A stretch of DNA of 64,000 nucleotides from Lojkania enalia. Lineage: Eukaryota > Ascomycota > Dothideomycetes > Pleosporales. A program made the translations under genes and the position numbers. Positions 21,001 through 33,917 of this stretch are shown here, piece by piece (positions within the stretch are counted from its first letter, which is position 1; the number at the start of each line of letters is the position of its first letter). The notes below the pieces were generated by a model. It searched no databases. It was not told the origin of the DNA and saw only the letters and a program-made list of their open reading frames with translations. The stretch covers positions 434,001 through 498,000 of the forward strand of contig ML986578.1 of the NCBI GenBank assembly GCA_010094045.1, given 5' to 3'.

Positions 21001-24000
21001 GCAAACGACTATCGATAGAGAGCATCAAGCTCACCGCGCGGCGAACCACACGGGACTGAATCAGGACGATGTGCCCTAGTAGAGTGGTGAGGCATAGGTA
21101 ATGGAGTATGGCGTTTTGCAGGGGGCAGGAGGCATAACATGGGATGGAATTTAGGTAGCTTGTCTACAATTGAGGCTCCGCCAATGCCACCTGCATGTTT
21201 TGTTCCAGAATAGTTGATTATGAAAGCAGTTCTTCCCGCATATTGCTCAACTCAGTTGACTTTGAAGCATATTGATGGCACGCGAATGAAATATCCCGGG
21301 CTGAGGACAAACCTGCATATAAAGGCGCTAGGGCGTCGTTATCTTCCTAAAAAGGCTCAATATACGCTAACGATGCGACGGAAGAATATCCTCCAGATAA
21401 CGCAAACCGAATGTCACTCTGATGTACGCAATTCAGATTCTTATCCACCGGGTTTTCAGGTCAGAAAGCCTGCCAAATTAACGCAGTGAGCATACACCTG
21501 AACTATGTCCAAAACAAATCATGTCTAAGGGACAACCGGTTTGCTCAGTGCCCTTAATCTTATTTACGAATCTAATACGCGCAGTCCGTTGTGATTGGGC
21601 GCCCGATTCTGATCTTAGAATTTCCCATGTCTACTTAATAGTTCAAAGAAGCACACTACCTAATTGCACCATCATAATGACATTTTTGAGCAGATTTCCA
21701 ATCAGATCTAGATAAAAATGGTGTCAAGTCTAATATATGTCTCCACATTTATCAGTTCTTGGTTCTCGAGCAGTAAGTGCGTCTCATCCCGGCAGAGTTT
21801 GATATTTTAAAGTAGATCAAAACAAGGCTTACTGATACTTAGGTAAAGTCCATCCACAGACGCAGTGCAAATGCGGTGGTTCGGCGCGCAGAGACACCAA
21901 TGATAAAAATAAATGGATTCCATACACCTATCAATATATATACCTTTACTACCCATAGCATAAATCTATCTTGTGGTCCAAAATCTACTACCTAAGCAAA
22001 ATGGAGAAGGATGAGCGAGGATGCGATCTTAGATTTGCCAATTCTAGCTAATTGTCGCTTCCAACATGGCCCGATCAATGAGAACAGGGCCCAGATGAGA
22101 ATCTGTCAGATCTGCCGAATGGCATGGATCCTCTCTTCAAACCCTAAGTGTGACACCAGTTGAGAGCGGCGAGTTGCCAAAATATAAATTTGTTCAACAT
22201 CACTCTTAGCCTTGTCTCTTACTAGGTTCTTACATGGAAGTACTGATTTCGTGAACGGAGTGTATGCCCAACATCTCAATTCTTATATACAAAAGCCACC
22301 TGCCTTTGTGGTTTCTCTCATCAACGACTTGATAGTTTAGCTTGAATGTACGAATCTCTGTACGGAGAAGTTTTAGAGGGCGACTATTTATCGTCTGCAT
22401 GTCAGATGCTAGCAGCCCAGCTGTCCAACGTTGCTGATAGCATAATCCTAAGCTGCCACATAATACCCCGCACACTCAAAAGTAAACACCATTGCCAAGA
22501 GACTTTGTCGTAATGTGGTACACAGAACTCGTTTTAGAGTGAAAGCTAGTGTCCTAGCACGTTTGCGAGGGAAACCTTATTCTCACTCAGAACGAGCTCA
22601 TTTGTTTCCATACTTTGAAGCGCTGACATGGAAATAAGGCGTCTTAGTAAGAGCGGAGATGAGTGCTTATTGCCGTATTTAAACAGGCTTAATTACGAAT
22701 AACAGCTCGTTGTTTGTGGCGTTTAGAGTCCCGGCAACTCGGGAAGCCAATCCTCGATGTATTGCCGAGCATTTTCAATCGGCGAAGGAGAACGGGATCA
22801 ATATTTTGAAGATCTCGATGCAGATACGGTAAGGTGAAGTAAAGCTAGATTTTGGTCATCCAAGTGCGGGGTCGATCATTGCCGGCATCAAAGCTGTGTC
22901 CCCGACGTTCATTTAAAGATAACCAAAGACTTTGGTGGCCGATAGAAAGCGTATCGGCGATTCAAAATACGAGATCTCTCGTGAGTGGGAATGACAATAC
23001 CTACAATGCCCATCATTCGCTATGTTCGCAATTTGTGAGCCCCTACCATTTAGCTAAATAATGACGAGCAGGTCGCTGGAACTTTCCTCTAGATCCCGGA
23101 TCCGTGACCTTTTGGCTGTGGCTACCTTTTATCGTATATTGGTCGTCGGACTAACTAGGATTGACGAATCAGCAATAGATCTTCCGGGGCCAACGCCTTG
23201 TGCAGCAGAACTCGCGACCATTCGTGCGGTAAAAATAGTTAGGCAACCAACCAGCTGGAGCATTTTCTATAGTAGCGTCTTTCACGGAGCATCTGATTCT
23301 CCGTTAGGCTCACCCGGCGAGGGTGCCCATAACCGATTATGATGCACATGTCAGATCATACTTGAATAGTAGGGCATATTCAGGGAATGGCCAGGTATCG
23401 AAGCATAGCAGCTAATGATCCCTCACTTAAACAGCCACTCAAGGTAGCTTGCTATGACACTAATATAGAATACTATTTACATTACCCGAACGAGCCCAAC
23501 AACTTAGGCTACTAATAGTCTCTACTGTAATGCCGAAAGTACTGATGCGTTGTTTAGACCATAGTCACGGGAACGGTTTATACTAGGATAGATAGCATTA
23601 GTGCCATGCAACGGCTTACGAACTTACTTTTCCTTTCGTCTCTATATGGTCGATTCAAAAATAAAAAAAAACTTTAAACATAAATAACAGACTGTTAAAA
23701 CGGAAACTAAAACGACGAAGCGTGTTTATCGCTGCCCAAACGGTACCAGGAAGTCGGATCAGCATGCCAAACTGACCAAGATTAGGTTCCCATGGCCTAA
23801 GTCTCCCTAATAATGTGGATCACTTACCCACTCTGGGGCCCACAAGAGCGAGTTTAGGAAGTAGCACCTTACCTTAGTCCAGATTTGTATAAAGGTAACC
23901 ACCTCCTTCTATTTATTGTATGTCCTCGAGCTGGACTACCGCTTATCACGTGAACTCTCGATTCATAACGGCCTCGTACGAATAATTTTGGCATTTAAAT

Positions 24001-24156
24001 ACTTCGTCGGCTATCGTACATAATCAAATCAGTCTCTATCTTTGATATCCCCCTAAATCACTTCCTATTTCCCCTAGTCTAGTTCTCTTCCACCCTCAAG
24101 AGTTTCATCTCCGGTTAGTAGCATCGTGATAGGACCCGCAGATCTACGCCAGCACC
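21001..24156. other. 3.2-kb gene-poor stretch
   Basis: The first few hundred bases are probably eS30 3' sequence and the last few hundred the GMC oxidoreductase promoter. Between them the DNA is AT-rich with many stops. Short open stretches (22.85-23.34 kb and others) have no start context, splice logic or domain. I recognise no transposon ends, rRNA or tRNA. It may be decayed sequence. Confidence 0.5.
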
Positions 24157-26377
24157 ATGGCTGCGGAAGAATTCGCGAAAAAGACTTTCGACTACATCAT
24201 TTGTGGTGGGGGAACTGCAGGTATTATTTAGCCTTATTTTCGATGCACACTCTTCTAAATCAACAATCCACAGGTCTAGTGATTGCAGCGAGATTGAGCG
24301 AAGACCCCAACGTAACCGTCGGAGTATTGGAGGCTGGAGGTATGTCGGGAGATTCTAGGTCCCAACCTCGTTACCCTTCCATGCTTATGCCCGAATTCTA
24401 CAAGGTAATCGGCTGGGCGACCCGCTAATCGATGCCCCCAATCTCTACATCCAGACCTGGGACAAACCGGAATATGATTGGTGCTTCAAGACTGTGCCTC
24501 AAGTAAGCAACATCCCATGCACTATAGACTGCTAGGCTCACCTGTCTAATTAGCAAGGTACACGGGGTCAAGTCCATGGCTGGGTTCGTGGAAAAGTGCT
24601 CGGGGGTTCATCGGCGGTCAATTACAACATGTTCTCTATGGCGAGTCGTCAGGACCTCGACAACTGGGCGGAATTGGGGAACAAGGGATGGGGGTTCGAT
24701 GATCTGGCGCCGTACTATCGGAAATTCGAGACATATAATCCGCCTTCTGAAGCCCTATCTAAAAAGATCAATAATAAATACGTAGAACCTCTTCTACGAG
24801 GAAAAAGAGGGCCAATCCAAGTCAGTTCTGCCCAGGTTTACGGGTAAAGTGGGCTGACGATGTGCAGGTCTCTTTTTGTGAAGCCGACTTTCAGTGGCAG
24901 CAGGAGGCTTGGCCGGAAACTTGTATCAACGCAGGGTATCCCGTGCCCAAAGACCCGAGGAGTGGTTCAGCGCTTGGTGGATTCAATCAGCCGAACACTG
25001 TGAATCCGAAAACAATGATGAGAAGGTTGGTTTCCTCCCATATATTGTGAGACTCAACCTGACAAAGCATGAGCTATTCTGCACGAGATTACTACGAGCC
25101 CAATGCTAAGAAGCCAAACCTTTCGCTTTTAACAGACGCTCTTGTTTGTAAGCTTATATTTGAGAAGAGTGCTTTGGGAGATGTAGCTGCGACAGGAGTC
25201 CAGTTCATCCACAATGGCAGATCTCATGTTGTTAACGTCAACAAAGAGGTCATCATCTGCGGTGGTGTGGTCAACTCGCCCCAAATCCTAGAACTTTCCG
25301 GGATAGGCAGTCCTAGTATTCTCCATAAAGCGGGCATTAACGTGATAGTTGACAATCCCAACGTAGGGGAAAATCTAACGGATCATACAGCAACAGGTGT
25401 ATCCTTCGTAAGTCCCGGATCCAATCAATGCAGCTCCTATGACGAGTCGAGCTAAAAACTATTAGCAAGTAAAGGACGAATATCCGACCGCAGAAGTACT
25501 ATTTCGTGATCAAGGTATCGGCGATCAGGCATTAAACGCATACCTCGAACATAAAACCGGCCCATTCACCAACCCCACAACTACTTGCGGTTTTGCATCT
25601 TTAAATATGATCGACCCAAATCTAGCCGATCCAGAAAAGCACACCAAGGACCTTGTTTCGAAGTTCCAGCAAGCTCATCCGAATGCAGACCCCGCTGGAC
25701 GCAACTCTCTTCTTGCTCGCCAAATCCTCGATCCCAAGGAGGCTATTGCCCAGGTTGTACTCCTTGCCATAGGTGCAAATTTGGACCAAAAAGATGTCCC
25801 ATCTAAGCTATTTTTACATGATTTACCAGGTAATTGGATCACGTTGGGTACCTGTAGCACTCGTTCGCTTTCGCGCGGAAGTGTCCATATCGAGTCCTCC
25901 GATCCGTTGAGGCATCCAGCCATCGATCCTGCCTACTACAGCCATCCATTAGATCTAGATCTTGCTGCTCGTAGCATTATGCACTCCATCACCCTCGCTA
26001 ACTACGAGCCGTTACGTTCTAAGCTGAAGCTCGACGAGAACGGGGAACTTATAACCAGTCTAAAGAATCCGAGGAAGGGACTATCATTTACGCTTGAGGA
26101 GGCAAAAGAAATAGTTAGGGCAAATACCGTAACGGAGTATCATCCCATCGGTTCTTGCGCAATGCTGCCGAAGGAGAAAGGCGGCGTCGTGGATAGTGAA
26201 TGCAAAGTTTATGGGACAAGAAACGTTAGGGTCGTAGATGCAAGTATCTTCCCGACCCATGTTCAAGGAAATATCGTGAGCTTGGTGTATGCGGTCGCTG
26301 AAAAGGGAGCAGATCTGATTAGAGGGAAGACAACCCGCACTACTAATGATGTGAAAGTATACCGAGCGCGGATATGA
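24157..26377 (+). CDS. GMC-family FAD-dependent oxidoreductase (choline dehydrogenase / alcohol oxidase-like)
   Basis: Seven exons (24157-24220, 24274-24339, 24405-24502, 24554-24820, 24868-25025, 25068-25407, 25466-26377) encode 634 residues. The FAD-binding N-terminus reads FDYIICGGGTAGLVIAARLS with VGVLEAGG after it. The second GMC signature is HGWVRGKVLGGSSAVNYN, and the FAD-loop motif is GVVNSPQILELSGIG. The C-terminal catalytic His is in TEYHPIGSCAM, with the partner region FPTHVQGNIVSLVYA. Intron 4 (gtcagt...tgtgcag) joins GPIQ to VSFCEADFQW; using other nearby GT sites breaks the frame. No signal peptide, so probably cytosolic or peroxisomal; the C-terminus is RARI, not a clear SKL signal. 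Substrate is unknown. It stands alone between two gene-poor stretches. Confidence 0.9.
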
Positions 26378-27714
26378 AGATGAACTAGGCACAGCTCCGA
26401 GAGCTAGAAATTCAGGGTTAGGATGTTAGTATTCTATTAAAGAACACAATGCTGCCATCTGAACCAGCGCCCACGCTCTTTATCAGAGGCGCATTGCTAT
26501 CTGAAACTTGAAAGCCAATATTCCATCTTTTAATTTCCACGGCGTTTTAGCAACATATTCCGCTTATCAAGGGCTCTATCTTCGGCTAAGGAGGAGCAAT
26601 GCCAAAAGCAAGATTATATCATTCCTTCCAGCAAGTTATGAAAAACTACCCATGTAAATAGAGAATTAGCACATAAACGCAAAACACCTTTCATTTGGGA
26701 TAAAAATTTTTTTTTTTTTAAAAAAAAGGGGGGGTACTATGCAATGAATCCTCGTCGAATTCCTAACGCTTCTTGAAGGATGTAGACGTGCTACCCCTCC
26801 ACTACGGCAAGATAGCTCATACCCAAACCAGATATTTCGCCACCAGCCATGTCACGAGTTGCTCAACCACGATTAGCCTTATGGACCCTTCCAATCCTCC
26901 GCACCAATGTCCCTCCTAAATATTACTTTCCAATGCTGATACCCATCTAGGTCCGGCACGCCGAAAAGGATGACTTATAGCATATATACCGGCTTACGCT
27001 GTTATCCGTTTGATTGATGTTCGCTGTGTAATAGGTCGTTCTGTGTATAGGTTTCACCCCCATTATAGAATGCGGAGGTACTGGCCGTACATGTGCCCCG
27101 ATCGTAGTGATTGATTTTGTGGGAGTGGTGGTAAATGGGTGGGAGCCCGAAATTGAGTGCTATGTGTGCGTAAAGCTTTGGATGAAGCGTTGCATGCTCA
27201 GTAAGTTTTGATATAGTTTTAGGACTCCATCGACGGATGAAAAGTTGTAAATTTTGATGGAGTGTTCAAGCCTAGAATTTGTATCGGATGCGAGTGGAAT
27301 TGGATTTCGGTTTCGATTGAAATATAGAGTGATTAAACATTGAATAACACCCGAGGGTTTAGTGCGTGTCGTACCTTTGTACGACTCAAAAAAATGAGCG
27401 AGCTATTAAAAATGGCGACAGGGTATGAACAAATTTTTTGATGACCTTCCCTAATTACAATACAGATTTATGGGGACCCAAATATTCTCAAAGAGGGAAA
27501 AAGAAAAGAGCAAAACGAAGCAAACAAATAGGGTATCCAGCTCCGATACGGTATACAACATGGACAAAATACCGGCCCTGACGGGTCACTGAGTGCGGAA
27601 ATAATACGACGCTAAGATTGAATCCAAAATAATGAACCATATTCTCGGCGTATCAACGCACCGCACATTACAAAATGCTCGCGAAATTGTTCTAGAAAAC
27701 GAATAGGAGGAAGA
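26378..27714. other. 1.3-kb convergent intergenic stretch
   Basis: It separates the converging ends of the oxidoreductase and the 1.9-kilocodon gene. It holds a homopolymer stack at 26707-26734 and AT-rich sequence with no gene that I can support. Confidence 0.55.
26707..26734 (+). repeat. Homopolymer stack T13-A8-G7
   Basis: Three consecutive homopolymer runs abut here. It has no coding role and could be slippage-prone or partly an assembly artefact. Confidence 0.8.
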
Positions 27715-30700
27715 TTAATCCTCGGTCCACGTGGGAACCCACTCTTGACCAGGAAAGCTTGTAGCTCGCATAACGGGCTCATCGTCCTCCTCGGCCGGCA
27801 ATTCATACACGATCGCTGTAGTCCTGCTGCCTCTTTGTTCCCATCCTGGCGCAGTGCCTCGTCCGCTCCCTCCAACGCTCCTCAAACTACTAACCCTACC
27901 ACCACCCGAAATACTTCGTTCTAGCTCTCTTGCTCGAGCTCTTGCTCTTTCTCTCTCTTGACGCTCGCGCTCCGATTCAGCGTGCTGGAACTCTGCTCTT
28001 GAAGCGCGCTCTAAGCGATTTCGCTCTTCCTGCTGTAAGAGTTGCTGGCGCAGGATATCCGCTCCCATGTCAGCAGATGAGCGTTGAGGCGATGCAGCCA
28101 TTGAGGCGGGTTGCGGATGTTGTAGGATCCCAAGAGATGCTTGGCGTTGGCGAAGCTCGCGTTCGCGCTCGAGCCCTTGTATCTCCCCATCAGTCATTAT
28201 ATTCGGTGGTCGATGACGCTCTTGACGTTCCTTCTCCATACCTGCATTAGGAATACTAGGGCCGTCATATGAGGGCGGCGGTTCATCGAGAGGTTGTTGC
28301 TCGTAATCTGAATGGTGGTTTGGAAGTGGCTGATCTTGCTGCTGAGACTTCTGATTTTCGATGAAACCGTGCTGCATTGGGCTATGAGGGATTTTTGGTG
28401 GTGGCGGAGGGGGTAAAGCATCGGCGAGAGGATTGACTGGACTCTTTGCGTTGGCTGAGTCTGGTGATGTTGGCAAGGGGTACGCAGCCGGGCCATTCAA
28501 AGCCTGCTCAGGGTGGATAGGTGCAGGTTCTAGCGGCTGGGGGGTAGGAGTATGAGCAGGGGCTTGTTGCTCCTCACTAGTCCGAACATTAGTGCTAGGC
28601 TGGTGTTGCTGTTGCTGTAACACCTGATATGGCTGTGGTGAGCTACGTGGTAAAACCTCGCGGAAGCCTTGTACTGCGCTAGCTTGCTGTTGGGGTTGTT
28701 CAGAAGTCAATGAAGTATTGGGACTAGGTGAATGTGTGTGCCGAGATGGATGGGGAGAAGGCGACCGTCCACTCCTCTCTGCATGCGCTTGTTCCTGGGC
28801 GGCCAACTGCTGCAGCATATACTGTTGCTGACGAGCACGAACAATCTCTTGCTCTGTAGCCCCTTCGGGAACATTGAAATTCCACGGCCTTTCTTGATGT
28901 GCTGCTTCTGATATGCTGCTCATCCTGGACTTCTGCGGCCGTTGATTCGACGTCAGTTGAACAGTCGACATCCCAGGCGAGGGGTTAGATATTGGCGATA
29001 CCACTGAATGACTGCTGGACTCTGAATGAGTCCGCTGAGTTGCAACTGTCTGAGACTGCTCGGATATCTGGGGCGAAATTTGCTGCATATGAGGATCGGA
29101 ATATTGACGGCCTTGCGGGTAGCCTCGCTGGCTGGGCGGAGAATATGTGGATGGGTACTTTTTAGTAGGGGATTCGGCACTGGGAGAGACATATGCACCG
29201 GAAACATGAGTATAGGCTGCAGGAATTTGTGGCGTCTCGTATCGCGGTTCTGACAGCGGCGCAGAGACGTGACGTTGCGAGACAGGAGTAACTCTATTCT
29301 GACTGTGGGTAGAAGGCGGGGACGATACACGTCGCGAATGGGGGTTTTTCTGAGCAGCCGTAGCTGGCTGTTGTTGCTTGGAGATCGCGGTCTCGCCTCT
29401 CATATCAAGCTCGGGAGGCGGTCGTTTACTGTCTGGACTGTAATATCCGCTGGGCGGAGGGCCTTGGCTTTGGCTTTGAGGGGGCTCTAAAGGCTGTCCG
29501 TGGGGATGTCCTGTACCTGGTATGTCGGGGCGAGAGTATCCAGAAGAAGCACGTGATGTTTGCGGTGTGGCCTGTTGAGACTGGTGCTCCTGAGCGAGCT
29601 GTCGAGTGCTCATATACGCTGAGCCATCAATGCTCTGCTGTTGCACGGGCTGTTGCTGTTGTCCATATCCCTGAGGCTGCATATACTGTTGAGGTGTGCT
29701 TCGTGGAGGAAACCCTTGCGAAGGCATGGCCGGCGGTGGTGTTGTTTGCTGCCTAGCCCCCTGCATGCCTGGGAATGGTCGTGGCGCAGTGGGGGCCTGG
29801 CCATATTGCGGGTCATAAGGATATGGTCTGAGTTGTTGAGGCCATTGCTGCACTTGTGGAGGCTGGATTGGCGGAGCCGTTGCGTGCTTCTGAGCCTTTT
29901 GAGCCTTTCTCTCTTCCTTGCTTAATTTAATGGGCTTCTGTGGAACCGCTCCTGTCGAACCACCGCGGCTAAACAGGCTGCTTAGAGTCGAAAACCTTTT
30001 CTTTTTTCCCGAATCGGGAATAGGTGAAGCGGAAGCTCTGTGAGTCTGATTCTGTTTCGAAATATTTACGGCCCCTGATGGTGGGTGAGGCGGCGGAATG
30101 CCGTTCGCTACGCTCGGACTTGCGGGATATCTTAGGTCCAAACGTGAATCAGCTGCCTGTACCATCGTACTATCGTGGCTTATATGCGACTCTGTGCCAA
30201 CGCTTTGTGGCCGATTGCCTAAAGAGTGAAATACACCTGGCTTCCTCTCTTTCTTTGCCACCATTTGCTCAGGGAGATCACCTAAGCTCGACTGATAAGA
30301 AGCAATGCGGCTCGGGTCCTTAGGAACAGCAAGATTCGGATTGACTCTATCATTTGCCTGATTCGAAGGGGAAGGTGCACTCGAAGCTTTGCTACCTAGA
30401 TTTCTGAAGACCGAAGCAAGTTTAGGTCGAGAAGAGTGCTTTTCCTCATGCTTCCCAGCCTGAATACCCGACTGGGGAAGTCCGACATCAGAAAGCCGCA
30501 AGCGTGGATCCATTGCCTGGCGTTGCATCATTTGCTGATGAAGCTCATATTGATTCCTTGGGGCGTTCGGTGACCCAGCGATTTGGGCTTGCCGACGAGG
30601 ATCTTGAGGATGCATTGACCTCTGCATTTGCATCTGCATCTGGAAGCGAGGGTCTCGTGGATCTTGAGAATATAATTGTCCTGGAAGCATGCTGGGCATT

Positions 30701-32384
30701 CGAGGATCTGCCATCAACCGAGGATCTTGGAACCTGGGGTCCTGTAAAAGCCGTGGATCTATCATTTGAGGACCCCGCACCCTTGGAACTTGGGACGGAG
30801 CATCTTCCGTCCTAGGGTCCTTCAGAATAGCCCTTTCAGCGATGCCAGGAGGGGCGGAAGCCTGAGGCGGAGGAGACGTATTGCTAGGCGGAGGGGGAGA
30901 CACATTACTATGTGGTTGATTTTGGGGCCGTTGTAACTCTTGATGACTTGGTAGAGGAGATACATCCAGTCTTCCTGCGCGTGAATCAGGGTCTCGTTGT
31001 GGCTCGCGTTCCACGGTAGGCTGGGGAGGGCCTTTGGGTTGTGGAGGCGGTATGTACATAGGATCAACAGGGCTGTCTTGGAACCGAGTCTGACGTTGAA
31101 TTTGGCTTGGTATACGTGGAACAGGTGGAATATTCGTTTCCACTGGCGCTGGTGTTGGCGCATTGATCTGGTCCTGAGGCCTACCATTGGCATCTCGTGG
31201 ACCAGAAACAAAGCTCATTGGCCGCTCATCGCTGTATCTCCTCTGGTCATCATCATACTGGGACTGGGAGGTATTTCCATTCCGACTAGAATCGGGTGAA
31301 TATTGCTGAGATACCTGGGGACCGTTTGGAACTTCGGTGGTTGCGACTCTCAATAGCTGTCCCCTCTCGTCTTGAATTCCTTTAACGATGCCATTATGGT
31401 CTGCATAGAGATCATATTCCTCGTCACTAGTTGCATCGGATGTTTTCTGCTGAGCAGGGGGTCCTTGCCCCTTCATCTGTTGGCCGCTAGGCGTGTCTCT
31501 GGCGGGGGACACCTGTAGTTGGCGGTTTGCACTGGATGGCCTTGACCTTCCAGCCTGGTCTGAGGTAGGGGTAATAGGCAGTCTCTCGGCTGAAACAGCT
31601 GATGATATAGCAGAAAGCAGCGACTGGGAGCGCCTGTGACTTGCTGGCTGCGAGGCTGCATCCATTGGCAGATGTTGGGCTGCGAGCTGGGACGACTCGG
31701 AACGGGCCGGATGCTGCTTGACAAACCCGTTGGAGGCTGAATGGCCGGCGGCTTTCTGTTCTGGTTCAGGGGTCAAGTTTGTCGTTTCGTGCTGGAGGCT
31801 GCCTGGGATAAGTGGCACGGGCGGGACGTCTCGGTCTTCAGGCCTATCGCCCATCTGGCTGCCATCTGAATGCGATGGCGCGATGACACTCTCCTGCTCC
31901 CATGACTCTAGAGATGAATGCGACGGAACATACTGGACTGCATGGACGACTTGATATGGAGACGCGTACAAGCGTTGTTGGGTCGAAACACGGCCTGGGG
32001 GTGGCTCAGCAGCGCTCTGACCGGTATGCGGGGCAAGCGCCGCACCACGATCGCCAGATGCGGCAGATTCCGCCCCAGCCGCCAATGGCATCTTGACCTC
32101 GACGGCGAAGTCAGCCGTGTGCTTGTGCTCGTTAATACTTGCTTTTGTCGGCGTCGTCTCCTTGTCATCGAGCGCGTGGGATGAAATGGGCGAGACGTCG
32201 CCCGCGCCGATTTGCTTCATCTCGAACGCCCGTTGCGCATCGGCATGTCCGACTGGCGTCTGTGGACCATCACTTGCATTGCTACCGGCCAGGGCGGCGG
32301 GAGGCAGCATGGGACTTACGCTGCCTCTCCCCAGTATCGGGCGCTGGAGAAAGCTGAGTTCAATTTGCGGAGGTCGCTCATCAC

Positions 32385-32415
<31 letters not shown>

Positions 32416-33501
32416 TTCCTCGCTCAGGCTTGTGGGTCCGATAGAAGATACCACTGGCGAGACCCCCCCATCTTCAGGAATTTCAGGGACTGAAGGGGGA
32501 GAAATGTCTGAAGCATGGCCAATTTGGATTGGAGTTGGCTCGACTGGAATCGGTTCGTGATTCAGTTGCGGTGGCTGGTCATCTTCATCTTCATCTTCAA
32601 TTTGCTCCGGCTTTGAGACGTTTTGCTTTTGTGTAGTAGCCTTCATATCTTGTTCCGATACATGGTCGTGTGGTTGCGGTAGAGGCGCCTGGACCAATGG
32701 AGCATGGTCAGAGCCTGGTGGGCGGGCCATATGGCCTTCATCGTTGTCTAGCTTCGACAAGGTGGCGCTCTTCTCGGCGCCTGCATTGGCGTTTTCTCTG
32801 TGCCCTTGATCGACTGGGGGTGGTGATGGCTTGGATAGAACGAAAACGGAATGCGCATACATTGGTCTATCATCCCGGTCTTCCGTTTCAAGTTTCTCCT
32901 CCATTGTGCTAACTCTTGCCTCATCCCTACCAGCATCATGATTCTCCTGCTCTCGTTCAGTTCTACTCAACTCACTTCCAAAGATAGGTGACTGCTGCAG
33001 CTTCTCTGTCTCCATATTTGGCGGTGAAGAATGCCTAATAACGGACTGCAGCACTCTTTGACTCGCGCTCTTCTCTGCTTCGCAGCCACCGGCTCTCTCC
33101 TCGATATCGTTCGGTATCGGGGGAACTGGTGGAATATCACCTTCCCTTTCCTGCGGTAGCGAGAATGCACTTTTTGCAGGCGACGGCAGTACGCCTAGAC
33201 GCTCCGGTGGTAGGAGATTGCTGCCCGGCGGCGGGGTACAATGACCGCCAGACTTATGCGGATCGGGCATATAATTCCAAGCATCTGGCGCATGGAACGA
33301 ATGAGGCCGGCTTCCTTCAGCCGGTGGGGTTTCTCTAGGTGGTGTATTTCTCGGCGTTGAACTTATGCCAGAATCAAGCAGAGCACTTTTCGGCAGAACA
33401 ATGCTGGACGGCCGCGACCCAGAGCGACTGGAACGATGAAAAGGGGATGAGAATCGCCTTCTTTTCTTCTCTTCTTTCGGGTTATCGAGATCGAATGACA
33501 T
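27715..33501 (-). CDS. Large low-complexity, Pro/Gln/Ser-rich protein of unknown function
   Basis: A single open frame runs without a stop from an acceptor-like site near 33592 to 27715. The first ATG inside it is at 33501 (MSFDLDNPKEEKKRRRFSSP), giving 1928 residues. An upstream exon supplying an earlier start is possible, since the frame stays open back to a tag acceptor. I do not recognise a family. The N-terminus is basic. A run of ten Asp lies at 32385-32414. The middle has DPR-type repeats (DPRLLQDPRFQDPRLMADPR, then MQMQMQ). Tracts of Gln and Pro follow, then a Glu/Arg coiled coil (ERERQERERARARARELERS). The C-terminus is ordered-looking and ends FPGQEWVPTWTED after ELPAEEDDEP. Composition suggests an intrinsically disordered scaffold or RNA/transcription-linked protein, but that is inference. 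The next gene upstream is of similar type. Confidence 0.75.
32385..32414 (+). repeat. (CAT)10 microsatellite coding for poly-Asp
   Basis: Ten perfect CAT units; read on the minus strand as ATG-register GAT codons they encode ten consecutive Asp residues within the large disordered protein. Confidence 0.9.
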
Positions 33502-33917
33502 CCTCGTTGTGCGCTTGTCAGGCGTTGTCGTGACTATTTCGGGCTCAGATGCCTCTCGGGATGAGGTCACTGATTGTGAACGTGAGACCTACATCACATA
33601 TCAACACATGAACTTCTAGATTTGGAGGGCAACATGACAGAATAAAATTAACGTTTAGATAGATTGTGGGAAAATATTCACGGCCTTAAGCTAACGGATG
33701 GCATGAAGTGAAGCGTTACTCTGGCTGATCCGTCTCGAAAAACAAGAATGAGTACAACGCCCAAAGAGTCGCGAACCTCGAGGCAATGAGTCCATCAGAT
33801 AATCCAACTATGTTTCATAACCTTTCGGTTCGCTAGAGCGGTGAATGACTCTTCATATGCAATTTTGAGTCAGGATAGGAGAAAAAAGAAAAGAAGTCAT
33901 GAGGGGATGTGAGGAAA
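33502..33917. other. Upstream region of the large disordered gene
   Basis: It covers the still-open 5' extension up to about 33592 with a gatgtag acceptor, then sequence that must hold the promoter and perhaps a small first exon. I could not place a first exon with confidence. Confidence 0.5.

Noticed and set aside
21001..24156. Possible transposon remnant
   Set aside because: I could not find terminal repeats, a transposase or reverse transcriptase motif, or a target duplication by reading; left as a gene-poor stretch.
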